Origin: JAGQKC01 sp965223675
GTDB lineage: Bacteria > Nitrospirota > Nitrospiria > Nitrospirales > UBA8639
Assembly (NCBI GenBank): GCA_965223675.1
Contig: OZ245013.1
Span: 2,542,001 to 2,606,000 of the forward strand
Reading direction: 5' to 3'
DNA: 64,000 nt
Part shown: positions 19,143 through 27,841 of the stretch, piece by piece
Layout: each line of letters starts with the position of its first letter
Position numbering within the stretch: position 1 is the first letter of the stretch
The notes under the pieces: generated by a model
Seen by the model: only the letters and a program-made list of their open reading frames with translations
Database searches by the model: none
What the model was told of the DNA's origin: nothing
Program-made: the position numbers and the translations under genes

Positions 19143-19594
19143 TCCGAGTATTTCCCTTCTTCCGTCAGCAATTCCCTGTCTCTCTTTTTCGGGAATTTGG
19201 AAGGGAACTTAAGCAGAAATAAACTCGGGTATGCCCTGCCTAAAACTTTTCTGGACTTTAGATGTTGGTTAATGCCATGAAATGAAAGACGACAGAAGAA
19301 ATCTAACGACGATACTGTTCGTCGGTTTCGAACCAGCTGATCTGTGTGGTGTGTTTGCTAGAACAGCTTAACTGTAGTGTGAAGAGAAGAGGGTTGAGTT
19401 GGAAGATAAGTAGATGTCGTGTCAGTCCATTCGGTGAGTGTTATTTTTAAGTTTGTACCGTGAACTCTGTCACACGTTAATAAAGGACTGAATATCAAAA
19501 ACGGATGCGCTTCTTCATTCGTTGCAGACCAGATTCTAAAACCTGATCATGAGACGACAAGTCAATCCATCGATGTATGTTTTCAGTTAAGGGG
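19143..19594. other. Intergenic region, no gene supported
   Basis: This is about 450 bases between the CHAT gene end and the Pal-like gene start, both on the minus strand. It probably holds the promoter of the Pal-like gene. I see no convincing hairpin terminator or conserved promoter motif. Confidence 0.4.
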
Positions 19595-22204
19595 TCATAA
19601 CCAATTGTTAATGAGTAAAAATGGAGACCAATAATTCGGATGTTGATATTCTGGCGTTTCGAGAACTTTCATTTGTGCCTGTTGCAGAGCCTGAGCTTTT
19701 GAAAGCGACGAATTGCGCAATTGGCGATAAAATTCGCCAACCAAATCAGAGGCAACTTTGTCATCAATAAACCATAGGGTAGCCAACGCACTTCTGGCTC
19801 CGGCTTTAACCGCAACTCCAGCCAGTCCTAATGCGGCTTTATCATCGCCCGCTGCCGTTTCACAAGCACTAAGGGTGAGCAATTCTAATGGTGTTTCTCG
19901 AAACTTAAAAAGGCCGACTAGATCCGCAAGTCGATCCATAGTAATTTTTTCATCGTACGCCAAGAGAAAACTATCCTCGACATTACTCTCGACTAATCCA
20001 TGAGATGCGATATGCACGATACTGAAATCTTCTTCCCTCATTTCTTTCTGCATCGTATCAATCTGAAAATTTTTATTGAGTAATTGTGTGCCACCATACA
20101 GTTCTTGAATCGTATCGAGCTCTTCCTCAACATACGGCAATGGTGGAAATCCTTGCCTTTCTTCAGTTAAGCCAAGGGCCAACATCTTCACATTTTCACG
20201 GTTGATGGGACGAGGGTCGGTTAGAGTCAAGCCTGGAGTCGTGGCAAGCGCATAATTTTGAATCAAATGCTTTTCACCGTCGTGTAGTGCAGCTATGGGG
20301 ATAGTTCGAAGAGCTCCATCCGGCACGAAAACTACCGTATCGACTTTTGCCTCGCGGAGGTCCGCTTCAACTGGCTGAATAAGCCATTTATAGAGTTTCT
20401 GCGCGGGAGTAAGATACTCGCTGTTCAAGGTATCCTGAAGTCCTTGACGAAGTCGTCGCACTTCACTCGTGAGTTCTTGTTCGCTAATGGGAACCGTGTA
20501 TTGTTTGAGCTGAGATGGGTAATTAACCAAAATTTCAAGCCGATCCTTGAGTATGATGGGATAGAGAATAGCACTTGTTGGTGCGTCAGTTTCGAGGGTG
20601 ACACTCAGTGATTGTGCTGTTTGGACACATTCGTCTTGAAAATAGTCTTGCAGCTCAGCAGCTTTAAACGCCTCCATGGTATCACGTGCTTCTTTTAAGA
20701 AGGCAACCCCCCGGTCCTTCTCAAGATCGGCTTTTCCACGTTCCAACAACAAATCAGCCAACTCAAAAAACAAGGTACCGATCCCTTCTCGAAATGACTC
20801 TCTCCGACCTTGATACGCCACGGAGACTTCGTTACGTATCGGTTGCAAAGAGGCAATAGCTCGACGATAGGCGCGCTGGGATTCGTCATACTGACCTAGA
20901 GCCTTTTGAATTCTCGCTGTTTGCCAATGCCAACGATAGAGAGATTCTGGAGCAATAGCTTTTTGAGCAAGAGAGACGGCATTTCGCGTTAAGCGCAAAG
21001 CTTCATCATACTGCTCACTCTCCTCATAGAGGGCTCCCATGTGGCCCCATGCATAAGATTCACTCCTCAGATCACCCAGCTGTCTAGCTAAAGTAGCAGC
21101 AGATTGAAAAGACTCCAGAGCTCGTACCCGTAGACTCTTTTCCACTGTTGAGACATTGGGATCTGGTCGAGAGGACTGACGAAGTTCTTGCTCAAATTTC
21201 TCTCGAAGTGGAGGTTCTGCGATTTCAGGAATCACGATGACTTCTTCAAGCACTGCCGGCCCCGCTCCTTGTTCGACGCGAACACCTCGTTCAGCACCTC
21301 GACTTCCAGCTGGGACCGTAGAGGCTGGCATACTCGAAACGCCTTTGGACATCTCTTGCGATTCCAATTCGTCATAAAACACTCCTATGGACAACAAGCT
21401 GCTGACTTTCCGATGGGTATTCTCAAGCGAGTCAATCTTATCAGAAGCTAAATCCAGTCGTTCTTCCGCATTAATGGCCAGGCCTTGTTGCATGGCGGCT
21501 CTAACGGAGTTTACAAGGGCGGTCATCTCCAACTCAGGGGTTTTGGTCGCATCCGCTAGAACGGCAGCTTCAGTATAGGCCCCGATTGCGTCAGTATTCC
21601 GATTTGATGCGGTTAACACATTTCCCAATGAATTCAATAACCCTGCAGAAACTAACGTATCGTTCTCTTGCCTCGCGAGCGCAAGGCCATCTTTAAAATA
21701 CCTAATGGCCGCCCTCCGCTTTCCTAACCCAAAAGAAATATTCCCTAGACCTTCCAGAATTTTCGCTGAGAGGACGGGCGTCCCTACCTCCCTTGACTGC
21801 TGAAGTGCAGACTCCAAGGTTTGCCTAGCGTTTTCGTACTGTCCAAGTTCTTGATAAGCTTGTGCAAGAAGAACTTGGGACGAGAGCGCACCTTGAATGT
21901 TCCCCTTCTGTTGATACATCGTCCGAGCATCCGACCATTCCGACACAGCCTTTGTGAACTTTCCCTGTTCATAGAACGCTGTTCCCCGCTCTAATGACTG
22001 ACTCGGCGTGCTATTTTCATCTTGCGCAAAAACAAGGTTGTCACCTGCAAGTGTGCACCAGAAAAGCGACACGATAAAAACCCAACTGAATATGGAGCCG
22101 TAGACATGTAATGATTCTCTAACATCCACAGCAGTAGAAAGTTTCATCACGTCATGCAAATGCTGATTCGCTTTCCGTAGTATTGTCATTTTATTGAATC
22201 TCAT
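19595..22204 (-). CDS. TPR-CHAT domain cysteine protease-like protein, exported or membrane-anchored
   Basis: This is an 869-residue protein using the ATG at 22204, which has GGAGG 5 bases upstream. A hydrophobic segment at ~40-60 (IFSWVFIVSLFWCTLAG, then VFAQD) is a signal peptide or anchor. TPR repeats cover ~70-480, interrupted by a Pro/Glu-rich linker at ~290-350. The C-terminal CHAT domain (~560-869) keeps the caspase-like dyad: His735 in IVHIASHG and Cys781 in LSACETAAG, followed by GLAGVAVKAGARSALATLW. CHAT domains are clan CD peptidases related to caspases and separase. Placement beside one TpsB and four TpsA genes, with an export signal, suggests processing or quality control of the exoproteins in the periplasm. 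That role is inferred, not shown. Confidence 0.9.
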   Translation of the reverse strand: MRFNKMTILRKANQHLHDVMKLSTAVDVRESLHVYGSIFSWVFIVSLFWCTLAGDNLVFAQDENSTPSQSLERGTAFYEQGKFTKAVSEWSDARTMYQQKGNIQGALSSQVLLAQAYQELGQYENARQTLESALQQSREVGTPVLSAKILEGLGNISFGLGKRRAAIRYFKDGLALARQENDTLVSAGLLNSLGNVLTASNRNTDAIGAYTEAAVLADATKTPELEMTALVNSVRAAMQQGLAINAEERLDLASDKIDSLENTHRKVSSLLSIGVFYDELESQEMSKGVSSMPASTVPAGSRGAERGVRVEQGAGPAVLEEVIVIPEIAEPPLREKFEQELRQSSRPDPNVSTVEKSLRVRALESFQSAATLARQLGDLRSESYAWGHMGALYEESEQYDEALRLTRNAVSLAQKAIAPESLYRWHWQTARIQKALGQYDESQRAYRRAIASLQPIRNEVSVAYQGRRESFREGIGTLFFELADLLLERGKADLEKDRGVAFLKEARDTMEAFKAAELQDYFQDECVQTAQSLSVTLETDAPTSAILYPIILKDRLEILVNYPSQLKQYTVPISEQELTSEVRRLRQGLQDTLNSEYLTPAQKLYKWLIQPVEADLREAKVDTVVFVPDGALRTIPIAALHDGEKHLIQNYALATTPGLTLTDPRPINRENVKMLALGLTEERQGFPPLPYVEEELDTIQELYGGTQLLNKNFQIDTMQKEMREEDFSIVHIASHGLVESNVEDSFLLAYDEKITMDRLADLVGLFKFRETPLELLTLSACETAAGDDKAALGLAGVAVKAGARSALATLWFIDDKVASDLVGEFYRQLRNSSLSKAQALQQAQMKVLETPEYQHPNYWSPFLLINNWL

Positions 22205-23090
22205 GAAATCCTCCATCAAACATACCTGCTGCCGAAACACTTCGACAAATGCAGTAAACTTGCTTTAGCTGAAAGACAATCTGAAATCTTGTCCTCCAGA
22301 ACGATACCTTTAAGGAATGGAAGAAATTGTAAGATTTACGTGATATAAAAGCAATCGGATAACCCCAGATGTCCCAACTCAAGCAGGATACTCGTTCTAA
22401 AACGTGATAAGTCATGGAATAATCATGAATTACAAGCCTCTTCGGAGTTTACACGAGCATGACCTGCACATCACAATGACACACCCTCGCAATCCATATG
22501 CCATTATCTGTGCTCTATTATCAGAGATCTTTGAGAAATGATCACAAGAACGGTAGATCATTGATCTAAGAAATTATTTCGGATGAGGGTAATAGCTATC
22601 CCCCCCAAGGATTTATCCCTTTAGATATACGTATGTATCTGTTTAGATACCTGAGCCCTACAACGTAACACCAGCTTACGATTAACCCTGCCGTTAGCAT
22701 GTTGCTCATGTTAAACAATATACAACAAATAGGTTAGAACGGGATAAGGGCTCTGTTTTTAGCGGATGCCTTTTCACTATTCGCCATACCTCAATTGAGA
22801 GTTCATGCTTCTTTGTGCATGCCTCCGTTTAAGAGAAGTGAGCCGTAAACGGGCAAACCAGGCAAGGCATCACTTTTCATCGACAATTCTGAAAATATCG
22901 CCTATCTTCAGTACACAGAATATCTGAATACACAACTTATGGGCATAGCCAACAAACTCATCGCAGCTCCTGTTTCTTTTTAAATTTTTAGGATCTCGTT
23001 GTAAGAATTCAATCCTCATTACGCAGTCCAAGCCCCTGTTCACATCAAAGACCTTCAAAAAAACGCACGTTCATTCACATGACATGAGAA
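22205..23090. other. Divergent intergenic region
   Basis: Nearly 900 AT-rich bases separate the CHAT gene (minus) from the zinc-ribbon gene (plus). The region contains the operator-like motif at 22613-22651. Short open frames, including one on the minus strand at 22870-23058, have no ribosome-binding site or recognisable motif and were not called. Confidence 0.4.
22613..22651. promoter_or_regulatory. Degenerate copy of the 7256-7294 palindrome
   Basis: TTATCCCTTTAGATA, six bases, then TGTATCTGTTTAGATACC. The right arm matches the right arm at 7277-7294 in 15 of 18 positions, and the left arm also shares TTATCC...TAGATA. The spacer differs by one base. This suggests one regulator for the PEP-CTERM/LPP20 region and the CHAT/zinc-ribbon region. 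Confidence 0.4.
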
Positions 23091-23106
23091 TGGCATTCCC
23101 TTTGCT
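23091..23106 (+). promoter_or_regulatory. Sigma-54-type (-24/-12) promoter
   Basis: TGGCATTCCCTTTGCT has the invariant GG and GC with exactly 10 bases between them and matches the consensus TGGCAC-N5-TTGCW well. It sits about 60 bases before the ATG of the zinc-ribbon gene, leaving room for a short leader with its AGGAGG. Confidence 0.55.
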
Positions 23107-23166
23107 TTCCCTAGCTAAAAGAAGAGATAAATTTTCATTTTCCAGACATTCAAGGAGGGATTGACC

Positions 23167-23430
23167 ATGCAAACGAAACATACCACCCACAATGGAGTCA
23201 CGCAGAAAAACACAGAGGCTCCGCATTGTCCTCGCTGTCAAGGATTATTGGTTAGGGCAGACTATATGGATATGCTGCAAGGTGGGTATCTATGGGGAAC
23301 CGGACAACGGTGCGTTAACTGCGGCCATCTCATGGATCCGAAAATCCTTTTAAACCAGCTGCTACATCAGGATCGTCAAGAAACACGACGACCTCGGAAG
23401 CGCCAACAGAACCACATCGTTGCGGCTTGA
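23167..23430 (+). CDS. Small zinc-ribbon protein (87 aa)
   Basis: The ATG at 23167 lies 8 bases after AGGAGG; a TTG two codons upstream is a less likely start. Two cysteine pairs (CPRC at 21-24, CVNC at 49-52) form a classical zinc ribbon, followed by a basic, Gln/Arg-rich tail (RQETRRPRKRQQNH). The function is unknown; such short ribbons can bind nucleic acid or protein partners. A sigma-54-like promoter precedes it, making it a candidate target of an activator such as the one at 949-2298. It lies between the divergent CHAT gene and the regulatory region of tpsA2. Confidence 0.75.
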   Translation: MQTKHTTHNGVTQKNTEAPHCPRCQGLLVRADYMDMLQGGYLWGTGQRCVNCGHLMDPKILLNQLLHQDRQETRRPRKRQQNHIVAA

Positions 23431-23488
23431 TTGGTTCTAGGATTGTCACCCATTCAAGTCCAATTTTGATTTTCCTTGTCGTACTGTA

Positions 23489-23518
23489 TTGACATTTCAA
23501 AATATCGTGTGTGATGAT
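23489..23518 (+). promoter_or_regulatory. Conserved promoter upstream of tpsA2
   Basis: TTGACA at 23489-23494 and GATGAT at 23513-23518 are separated by 18 bases. The internal AAATATCGTGTG is also conserved in the copy at 27612-27641. Sequence outside the motif diverges, which argues for a functional promoter. Confidence 0.5.
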
Positions 23519-23629
23519 TTTGAAACTACACGGGGACCCCAAACATTTAAGGACTGCACGTGATAAGAAGGTTAATTTTCACTTGAAAACCAGGAGAACC
23601 CATAACTCATTTTAAAAATTTTCATATGA

Positions 23630-23688
23630 CCGTAGGGAAGCGGCAGGTTCAGACTCGCGCAATCAAGTGATGTCGAACCTGCTTTTTT
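23630..23688 (+). terminator. Conserved terminator-like leader hairpin, copy A
   Basis: The stem is GCAGGTTC(a)GAC at 23643-23654 and GTCGAACCTGC at 23772-equivalent bases 23672-23682, followed by six T residues. The 12 bases before the stem (CGTAGGGAAGCG) and the loop (AATCAAGTGAT) are conserved in copies B and C, which is more than a plain terminator needs. This suggests an attenuator, or the 3' end of a small RNA. Confidence 0.65.
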
Positions 23689-23761
23689 ATGTTCATCAAC
23701 AAGAAGTCAGAGACTAAGAAGAAGAACAAAACGTAACTCGGCAACACAACAGTTTATACGT

Positions 23762-23820
23762 CCGTAGGGAAGCGGCAGGTTCAGACTCGCGCAATCAAGT
23801 GATGTCGAACCTGCTTTTTT
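23762..23820 (+). terminator. Conserved terminator-like leader hairpin, copy B
   Basis: This is identical to copy A from CCGTAGGGAAG through the T-run. The stem arms are at 23775-23786 and 23804-23814. It ends 99 bases before the tpsA2 start codon, matching the distance of copy C from tpsA3. Two tandem copies precede tpsA2 and one precedes tpsA3. Confidence 0.65.
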
Positions 23821-23918
23821 GTGTCTGGCGCAAGGGGAGACAAATTAAGTCTCTTTAAAAATCGATTGAGGTGCCATCACCTTTGGTGCTTACAGAATAC
23901 AGGAGTTGAATCACTGCC

Positions 23919-26900
23919 ATGTGCTACCAACGTTTGTTCTCGAACTCAACCCGGTATATAACGGCCATCATTCTCGCAGCTTTACTCTTTTACAATGGTA
24001 CAGGAACGAATCTTCTTCAAGCTCAAGTCGTCACCACCATCACTCCAGATGCCACGCTTCCAACGAATACCAAGATCCAAGCCAACGGAAATATTCGCAA
24101 CATCACCGCAGGCACAGAGATTGGCACCAATCTCTTTCATAGTTTTCAGGAATTCAATGTAGGAGACGGAGACATAGCTAATTTTGTAGTACCGGGTGAG
24201 ATCGCCAATATCCTCAGTCGCGTGACAGGCACGAATATCTCAAACATTTTTGGACAATTGCGCTCTGACTCCTCAGCCAATCTGTTTTTTCTCAACCCCA
24301 ATGGGGTGGTATTTGGGCCAAACTCCTCTTTAGACATCGGCGGGTCCTTTCATGTCAGCACAGCGGATTATCTGCGACTTGGCAATGGCTCGGACGCAGG
24401 GATGTTTAGTGCCGTAAACCCTCAGAACGATGTGCTGACTTCAGCCACACCAGCAGCCTTTGGGTTTTTAGGACCAAATGTCAATTCTCAGGGAATCGCG
24501 ATCAATGGAGCAACCTTGAGCGTACCAATCGGGAAGAGTTTATCCGTAGTCGGTCGTGATGGAGGAGATTCAGCGTCTCCCACCGACGGTGTGCGTATAC
24601 AGGGCAGCTCTATTACGGTCCAAGATGGAAAACTTAACCTGGCCAGCGTCTTATCAGACTTGGAACTCACACTCGACACGCTCGACCCCCTCCCCAACAT
24701 TAATGGAGACATGAACGATCAGTTAGGCAGCATTACCCTTTCCCAAGCCACTGGCATTAACACAACAGGTATTGGCGAAAATGGAGTCATGATTAAAGGT
24801 GGAAACCTCGTCCTCAATGAAGGAGTTCGCATTTCATCAACAGGGAATCTTTCAGGAGACAATAAAGGACCAAGTATTTTCATTGATGTTGATAGTCTCA
24901 CGGTTACCAATGGCAGTGCGATCACTAGTTTGGGAGAAAGCTCGAACCCGGGTGGAGACCTTTCGATCAAGGTAGATAGCGCACTCTTACTCAGTAATGC
25001 TGGTCGTATTACCACGTCTACTATAGGATCTGGAAAAGCGGGAGACATTTCTATCACAGGAAACTCTTCAGAAGTATTGATACGTGACCTTTTGACAGGA
25101 ATCATTTCAGGCTCACAAGGCATGGGTGAGACTGGCACGGTAACCTTAGATGTAGGAAATTTGACGCTTCAAAATGGGGCAACCATCGGAAATCTGAGCT
25201 CTGGCGATGGCTCATCGAATACCGTCCATATTACAGTCGCGGATACGTTGACGATCGAAGGACAACCAGCTCTTGGCTTGCCAAGCGGTCTCGCGAGTTT
25301 TGCCACCAATGGGACAGCAGGAGAACTCGTGGTCAACACACCTATTCTCCTCCTAAGTGGAGGGGGGGTTGGCACACCGGCCCTGTTAAATACAGGCACA
25401 AACTCGCGGGCAGGGAATATTACTCTTGAAGTCAACATGCTGAATGCCATGAACGGATCTATCATTGACAGTAGCAGTGGGATCACCGGAGACGGGGGAG
25501 ACATCACGATTCGCGGGCTTGGAGGGCAAGGGACAAACGCAACACTGGTCGAGTTGAACACATTATCAGTCATGAGTGCCGTCACTGCGGGAACAGGGAA
25601 TGGAGGTGACATCAACGTTCAGACTGAACGCTTGATCGTCAATGACTCTGTCATCCTATCGAACACAACAGGCTCTGGTAACGCTGGTGATATGCGCTTG
25701 CAAGCGTCTGAGTCTATTTCGATTTCTGCCAACTCTGTACAGGGGGCACAGAGTGGCCTGTTCGCTAACACTCTCGGTGAAGGCAATGCCGGCTCCATAT
25801 TCATAGAGACACCCCTGTTTGAGATGAATGATGGGCGTGTGCGTAGTAATACAACGGGCAATGGACAGGCGAGCCAGATTGATTTTCAGGTCGGTCAGCT
25901 CACATTATCGAATGGCGGTCAAATTGACACTGGGACACTAGGAAACGGAAAGGGTGGAAACCTGACGATTAATGCCACAAATGGGATTACCATTAGTGGA
26001 ACAAGTAATGATGGATTTTCCAGTGGTCTATTTAATAACAGCAGAGGAAGCGGGGATGCTGGCGATAGCTTATCCGTCACGACTCCATTTCTTCTCATGG
26101 AGAATGGGCGAATTGTAACCGCCACGGTTGGCGATGGGAACGCGGGTGCCATCGACATTAAAGTCGATACCCTCGAATTACGAGACGGAGCCCAAATTTT
26201 CAGCGGGATTGGGAGCGTTGAAAACGGACAAGTTGTTGGAACAGGTGGGCCAGGAACAGGTGGACGTGTTGTTGTTGATGCTGCGAACTCTATCCTGATC
26301 ACCGGAGCCAGTTCAGAAGGATTCTCGAGTGGGATCTTTGGCAACGCTCAGATTGGGACAGGGAAGGGTGGAGACATACAAGTTTTTACCGAAACTCTAA
26401 ATATCAATGGAGCTGGTCAAATCGCAGCTCTTTCCGGGGAATCGAGCACTGGGGACGCCGGAGACATCACGATAGAGGTCAATCAAGCAGTACTTTCAAA
26501 TGGTGGCACGATCAATAGCAGCACTTTTGGCTCTGGGAAAGGCGGGACAATCTCGCTAATCGCGATGGATAGCACATCGGTGTCTGGGGCAGGGTCTCGC
26601 ATCTCTGCAACCGCAGCTCGCGATGGGCGAGGAGGAGATATTCAAATCTCGACCACCAAGGAATTGGCTATCCGTGACGGAGCCTCCATCGCGGCCAATA
26701 GCTTAGGACAAGGTGATGCAGGCACCGTCCTGATCCAATCAGGAGATTCCATTGTTGTCGATGATAGTTCTATTACCACCAGAGCCGATAACGCATCAGG
26801 TGGATCAATTAAGCTAGCAGCAGAGGACTTAATTCTGTTATTGGCGAGTAGGATTGAAAGCCTTGTTCAGGGAAGTGTAGGTACGTCTGCTGGAGATATT

Positions 26901-27410
26901 AGTATCGACCCAGAATTCATTGTTGTGCAAAATAGTCAAATCCTTGCTCAAGCAACACAAGGAGCGGGAGGGAATATTGACTTGATTGGGAATACGGTCT
27001 TAGTCGATCCGTTTAGCACGATTGATGCGTCGTCACAATTTGGCATCAGTGGCTCCGTGAACATTCAAGCGCCTATTCAAAACTTAAGTGGCACGATTGC
27101 GCCTCTACCTGAAACGATTATAGAAACGGCCACTCTGTATGGTGCACGCTGTGCGGCCCAGAAAGGCAGTGAGTTTAGCAGCCTGAATATTCGCGGCCGG
27201 GACCGGACTCCATTTGAGCCAGGCGATTATCTTCTTACGCCCTTGTTACCCAACAATAAGAGCACGTCTACATCGAGAGACTCAGCAACAACTGAAATGA
27301 CCTATCAACTCGGAGAACTGGTCTCTGAATCCGACGCACAGTCAGGGTCAGCGTCTGTTCTTAGCAGGACCAACTCAAAAGGCATCTGGACGAGTGAGTG
27401 TGATTCGTAG
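23919..27410 (+). CDS. Two-partner secretion exoprotein TpsA2 (1163 aa)
   Basis: The signal peptide (AIILAALLFYNGTGTNLLQA, cleavage near LQAQ) is followed by the TPS secretion domain with NLFHSFQEFNVG, NILSRVTG and LFFLNPNGVVFG (NPNG near 126). The middle (~230-950) is beta-helix with repeated G-x-G-N-A-G-D/N-I motifs. The C-terminal module (~960-1163) has IQNLSGTIAPLPETIIETAT, Cys1078 in RCAAQKGS, RGRDRTPFEPGDYLLTP and a terminal Cys1161. The mature protein appears to have only these two cysteines. The ATG at 23919 is chosen because the signal peptide begins there and tpsA3 starts the same way (MCYQ); AGGAG is 13 bases upstream, which is long. Export by the TpsB at 16554 is likely. Surface adhesin is the best guess. 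Confidence 0.93.
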   Translation: MCYQRLFSNSTRYITAIILAALLFYNGTGTNLLQAQVVTTITPDATLPTNTKIQANGNIRNITAGTEIGTNLFHSFQEFNVGDGDIANFVVPGEIANILSRVTGTNISNIFGQLRSDSSANLFFLNPNGVVFGPNSSLDIGGSFHVSTADYLRLGNGSDAGMFSAVNPQNDVLTSATPAAFGFLGPNVNSQGIAINGATLSVPIGKSLSVVGRDGGDSASPTDGVRIQGSSITVQDGKLNLASVLSDLELTLDTLDPLPNINGDMNDQLGSITLSQATGINTTGIGENGVMIKGGNLVLNEGVRISSTGNLSGDNKGPSIFIDVDSLTVTNGSAITSLGESSNPGGDLSIKVDSALLLSNAGRITTSTIGSGKAGDISITGNSSEVLIRDLLTGIISGSQGMGETGTVTLDVGNLTLQNGATIGNLSSGDGSSNTVHITVADTLTIEGQPALGLPSGLASFATNGTAGELVVNTPILLLSGGGVGTPALLNTGTNSRAGNITLEVNMLNAMNGSIIDSSSGITGDGGDITIRGLGGQGTNATLVELNTLSVMSAVTAGTGNGGDINVQTERLIVNDSVILSNTTGSGNAGDMRLQASESISISANSVQGAQSGLFANTLGEGNAGSIFIETPLFEMNDGRVRSNTTGNGQASQIDFQVGQLTLSNGGQIDTGTLGNGKGGNLTINATNGITISGTSNDGFSSGLFNNSRGSGDAGDSLSVTTPFLLMENGRIVTATVGDGNAGAIDIKVDTLELRDGAQIFSGIGSVENGQVVGTGGPGTGGRVVVDAANSILITGASSEGFSSGIFGNAQIGTGKGGDIQVFTETLNINGAGQIAALSGESSTGDAGDITIEVNQAVLSNGGTINSSTFGSGKGGTISLIAMDSTSVSGAGSRISATAARDGRGGDIQISTTKELAIRDGASIAANSLGQGDAGTVLIQSGDSIVVDDSSITTRADNASGGSIKLAAEDLILLLASRIESLVQGSVGTSAGDISIDPEFIVVQNSQILAQATQGAGGNIDLIGNTVLVDPFSTIDASSQFGISGSVNIQAPIQNLSGTIAPLPETIIETATLYGARCAAQKGSEFSSLNIRGRDRTPFEPGDYLLTPLLPNNKSTSTSRDSATTEMTYQLGELVSESDAQSGSASVLSRTNSKGIWTSECDS
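26934..27104. repeat. Near-identical 3' segment shared with tpsA3 (30004-30174)
   Basis: About 170 bases, from AGTCAAATCCTTGCTC to AAGTGGCACGATTGC, match tpsA3 with only about two mismatches. Both flanks of the genes differ far more, which points to recent gene conversion or duplication within the locus. Confidence 0.85.
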
Positions 27411-27611
27411 ACCACCTCATACCGATACGCACCTACAGAACACAGGTCATGAGGACTTTCTGACTGACGGATCTCCTGCCTCGTTATGCAGCGATTACGG
27501 TAAATATTGAAGCCATCCTTCATCTGTAGCGCCCAGGCCAACTACACACAAGCCTAATAAGATAAGTGTTTCGCAAAAAACCTTTTATCGATTATCCAAG
27601 TAGACAGCGCA

Positions 27612-27641
27612 TTGACATTATGAAATATCGTGTGGGATGAT
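27612..27641 (+). promoter_or_regulatory. Conserved promoter upstream of tpsA3
   Basis: TTGACA at 27612-27617 and GATGAT at 27636-27641 have the same 18-base spacing and the same AAATATCGTGTG core as the copy at 23489-23518. The transcript would run into the hairpin at 27680-27739. Confidence 0.5.
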
Positions 27642-27679
27642 TTTTGCCTATCATAGACATATTCATACTGTTTCATACG

Positions 27680-27739
27680 TCTGTAGGGAAGCGGCAGGTT
27701 CAGACTCACTTAATCAAGTGATGTCGAACCTGTTTTTTT
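27680..27739 (+). terminator. Conserved terminator-like leader hairpin, copy C
   Basis: This has the same element as copies A and B, with a loop change (GCGCA to ACTTA) and C-to-T at the stem base that leaves a G-U pair; a run of seven T follows. The stem left arm starts at 27694. It ends 102 bases before the tpsA3 ATG. Confidence 0.65.
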
Positions 27740-27841
27740 GTGTCCCTAGTGAAAAAGTAGACTGAGTACATCTCCTTGCTGGTTGGCCTAAGTTATCAAC
27801 GTCTGTTGTCTCGTACAGAAAAAGAGGATTGAAGCACCACC

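Noticed and set aside
22870..23058. 62-aa minus-strand frame
   Set aside because: No ribosome-binding site and AT-rich low-information sequence; considered incidental.
27305..27541. 78-aa minus-strand frame at the 3' end of tpsA2
   Set aside because: Mostly antisense to tpsA2, with no ribosome-binding site or motif.
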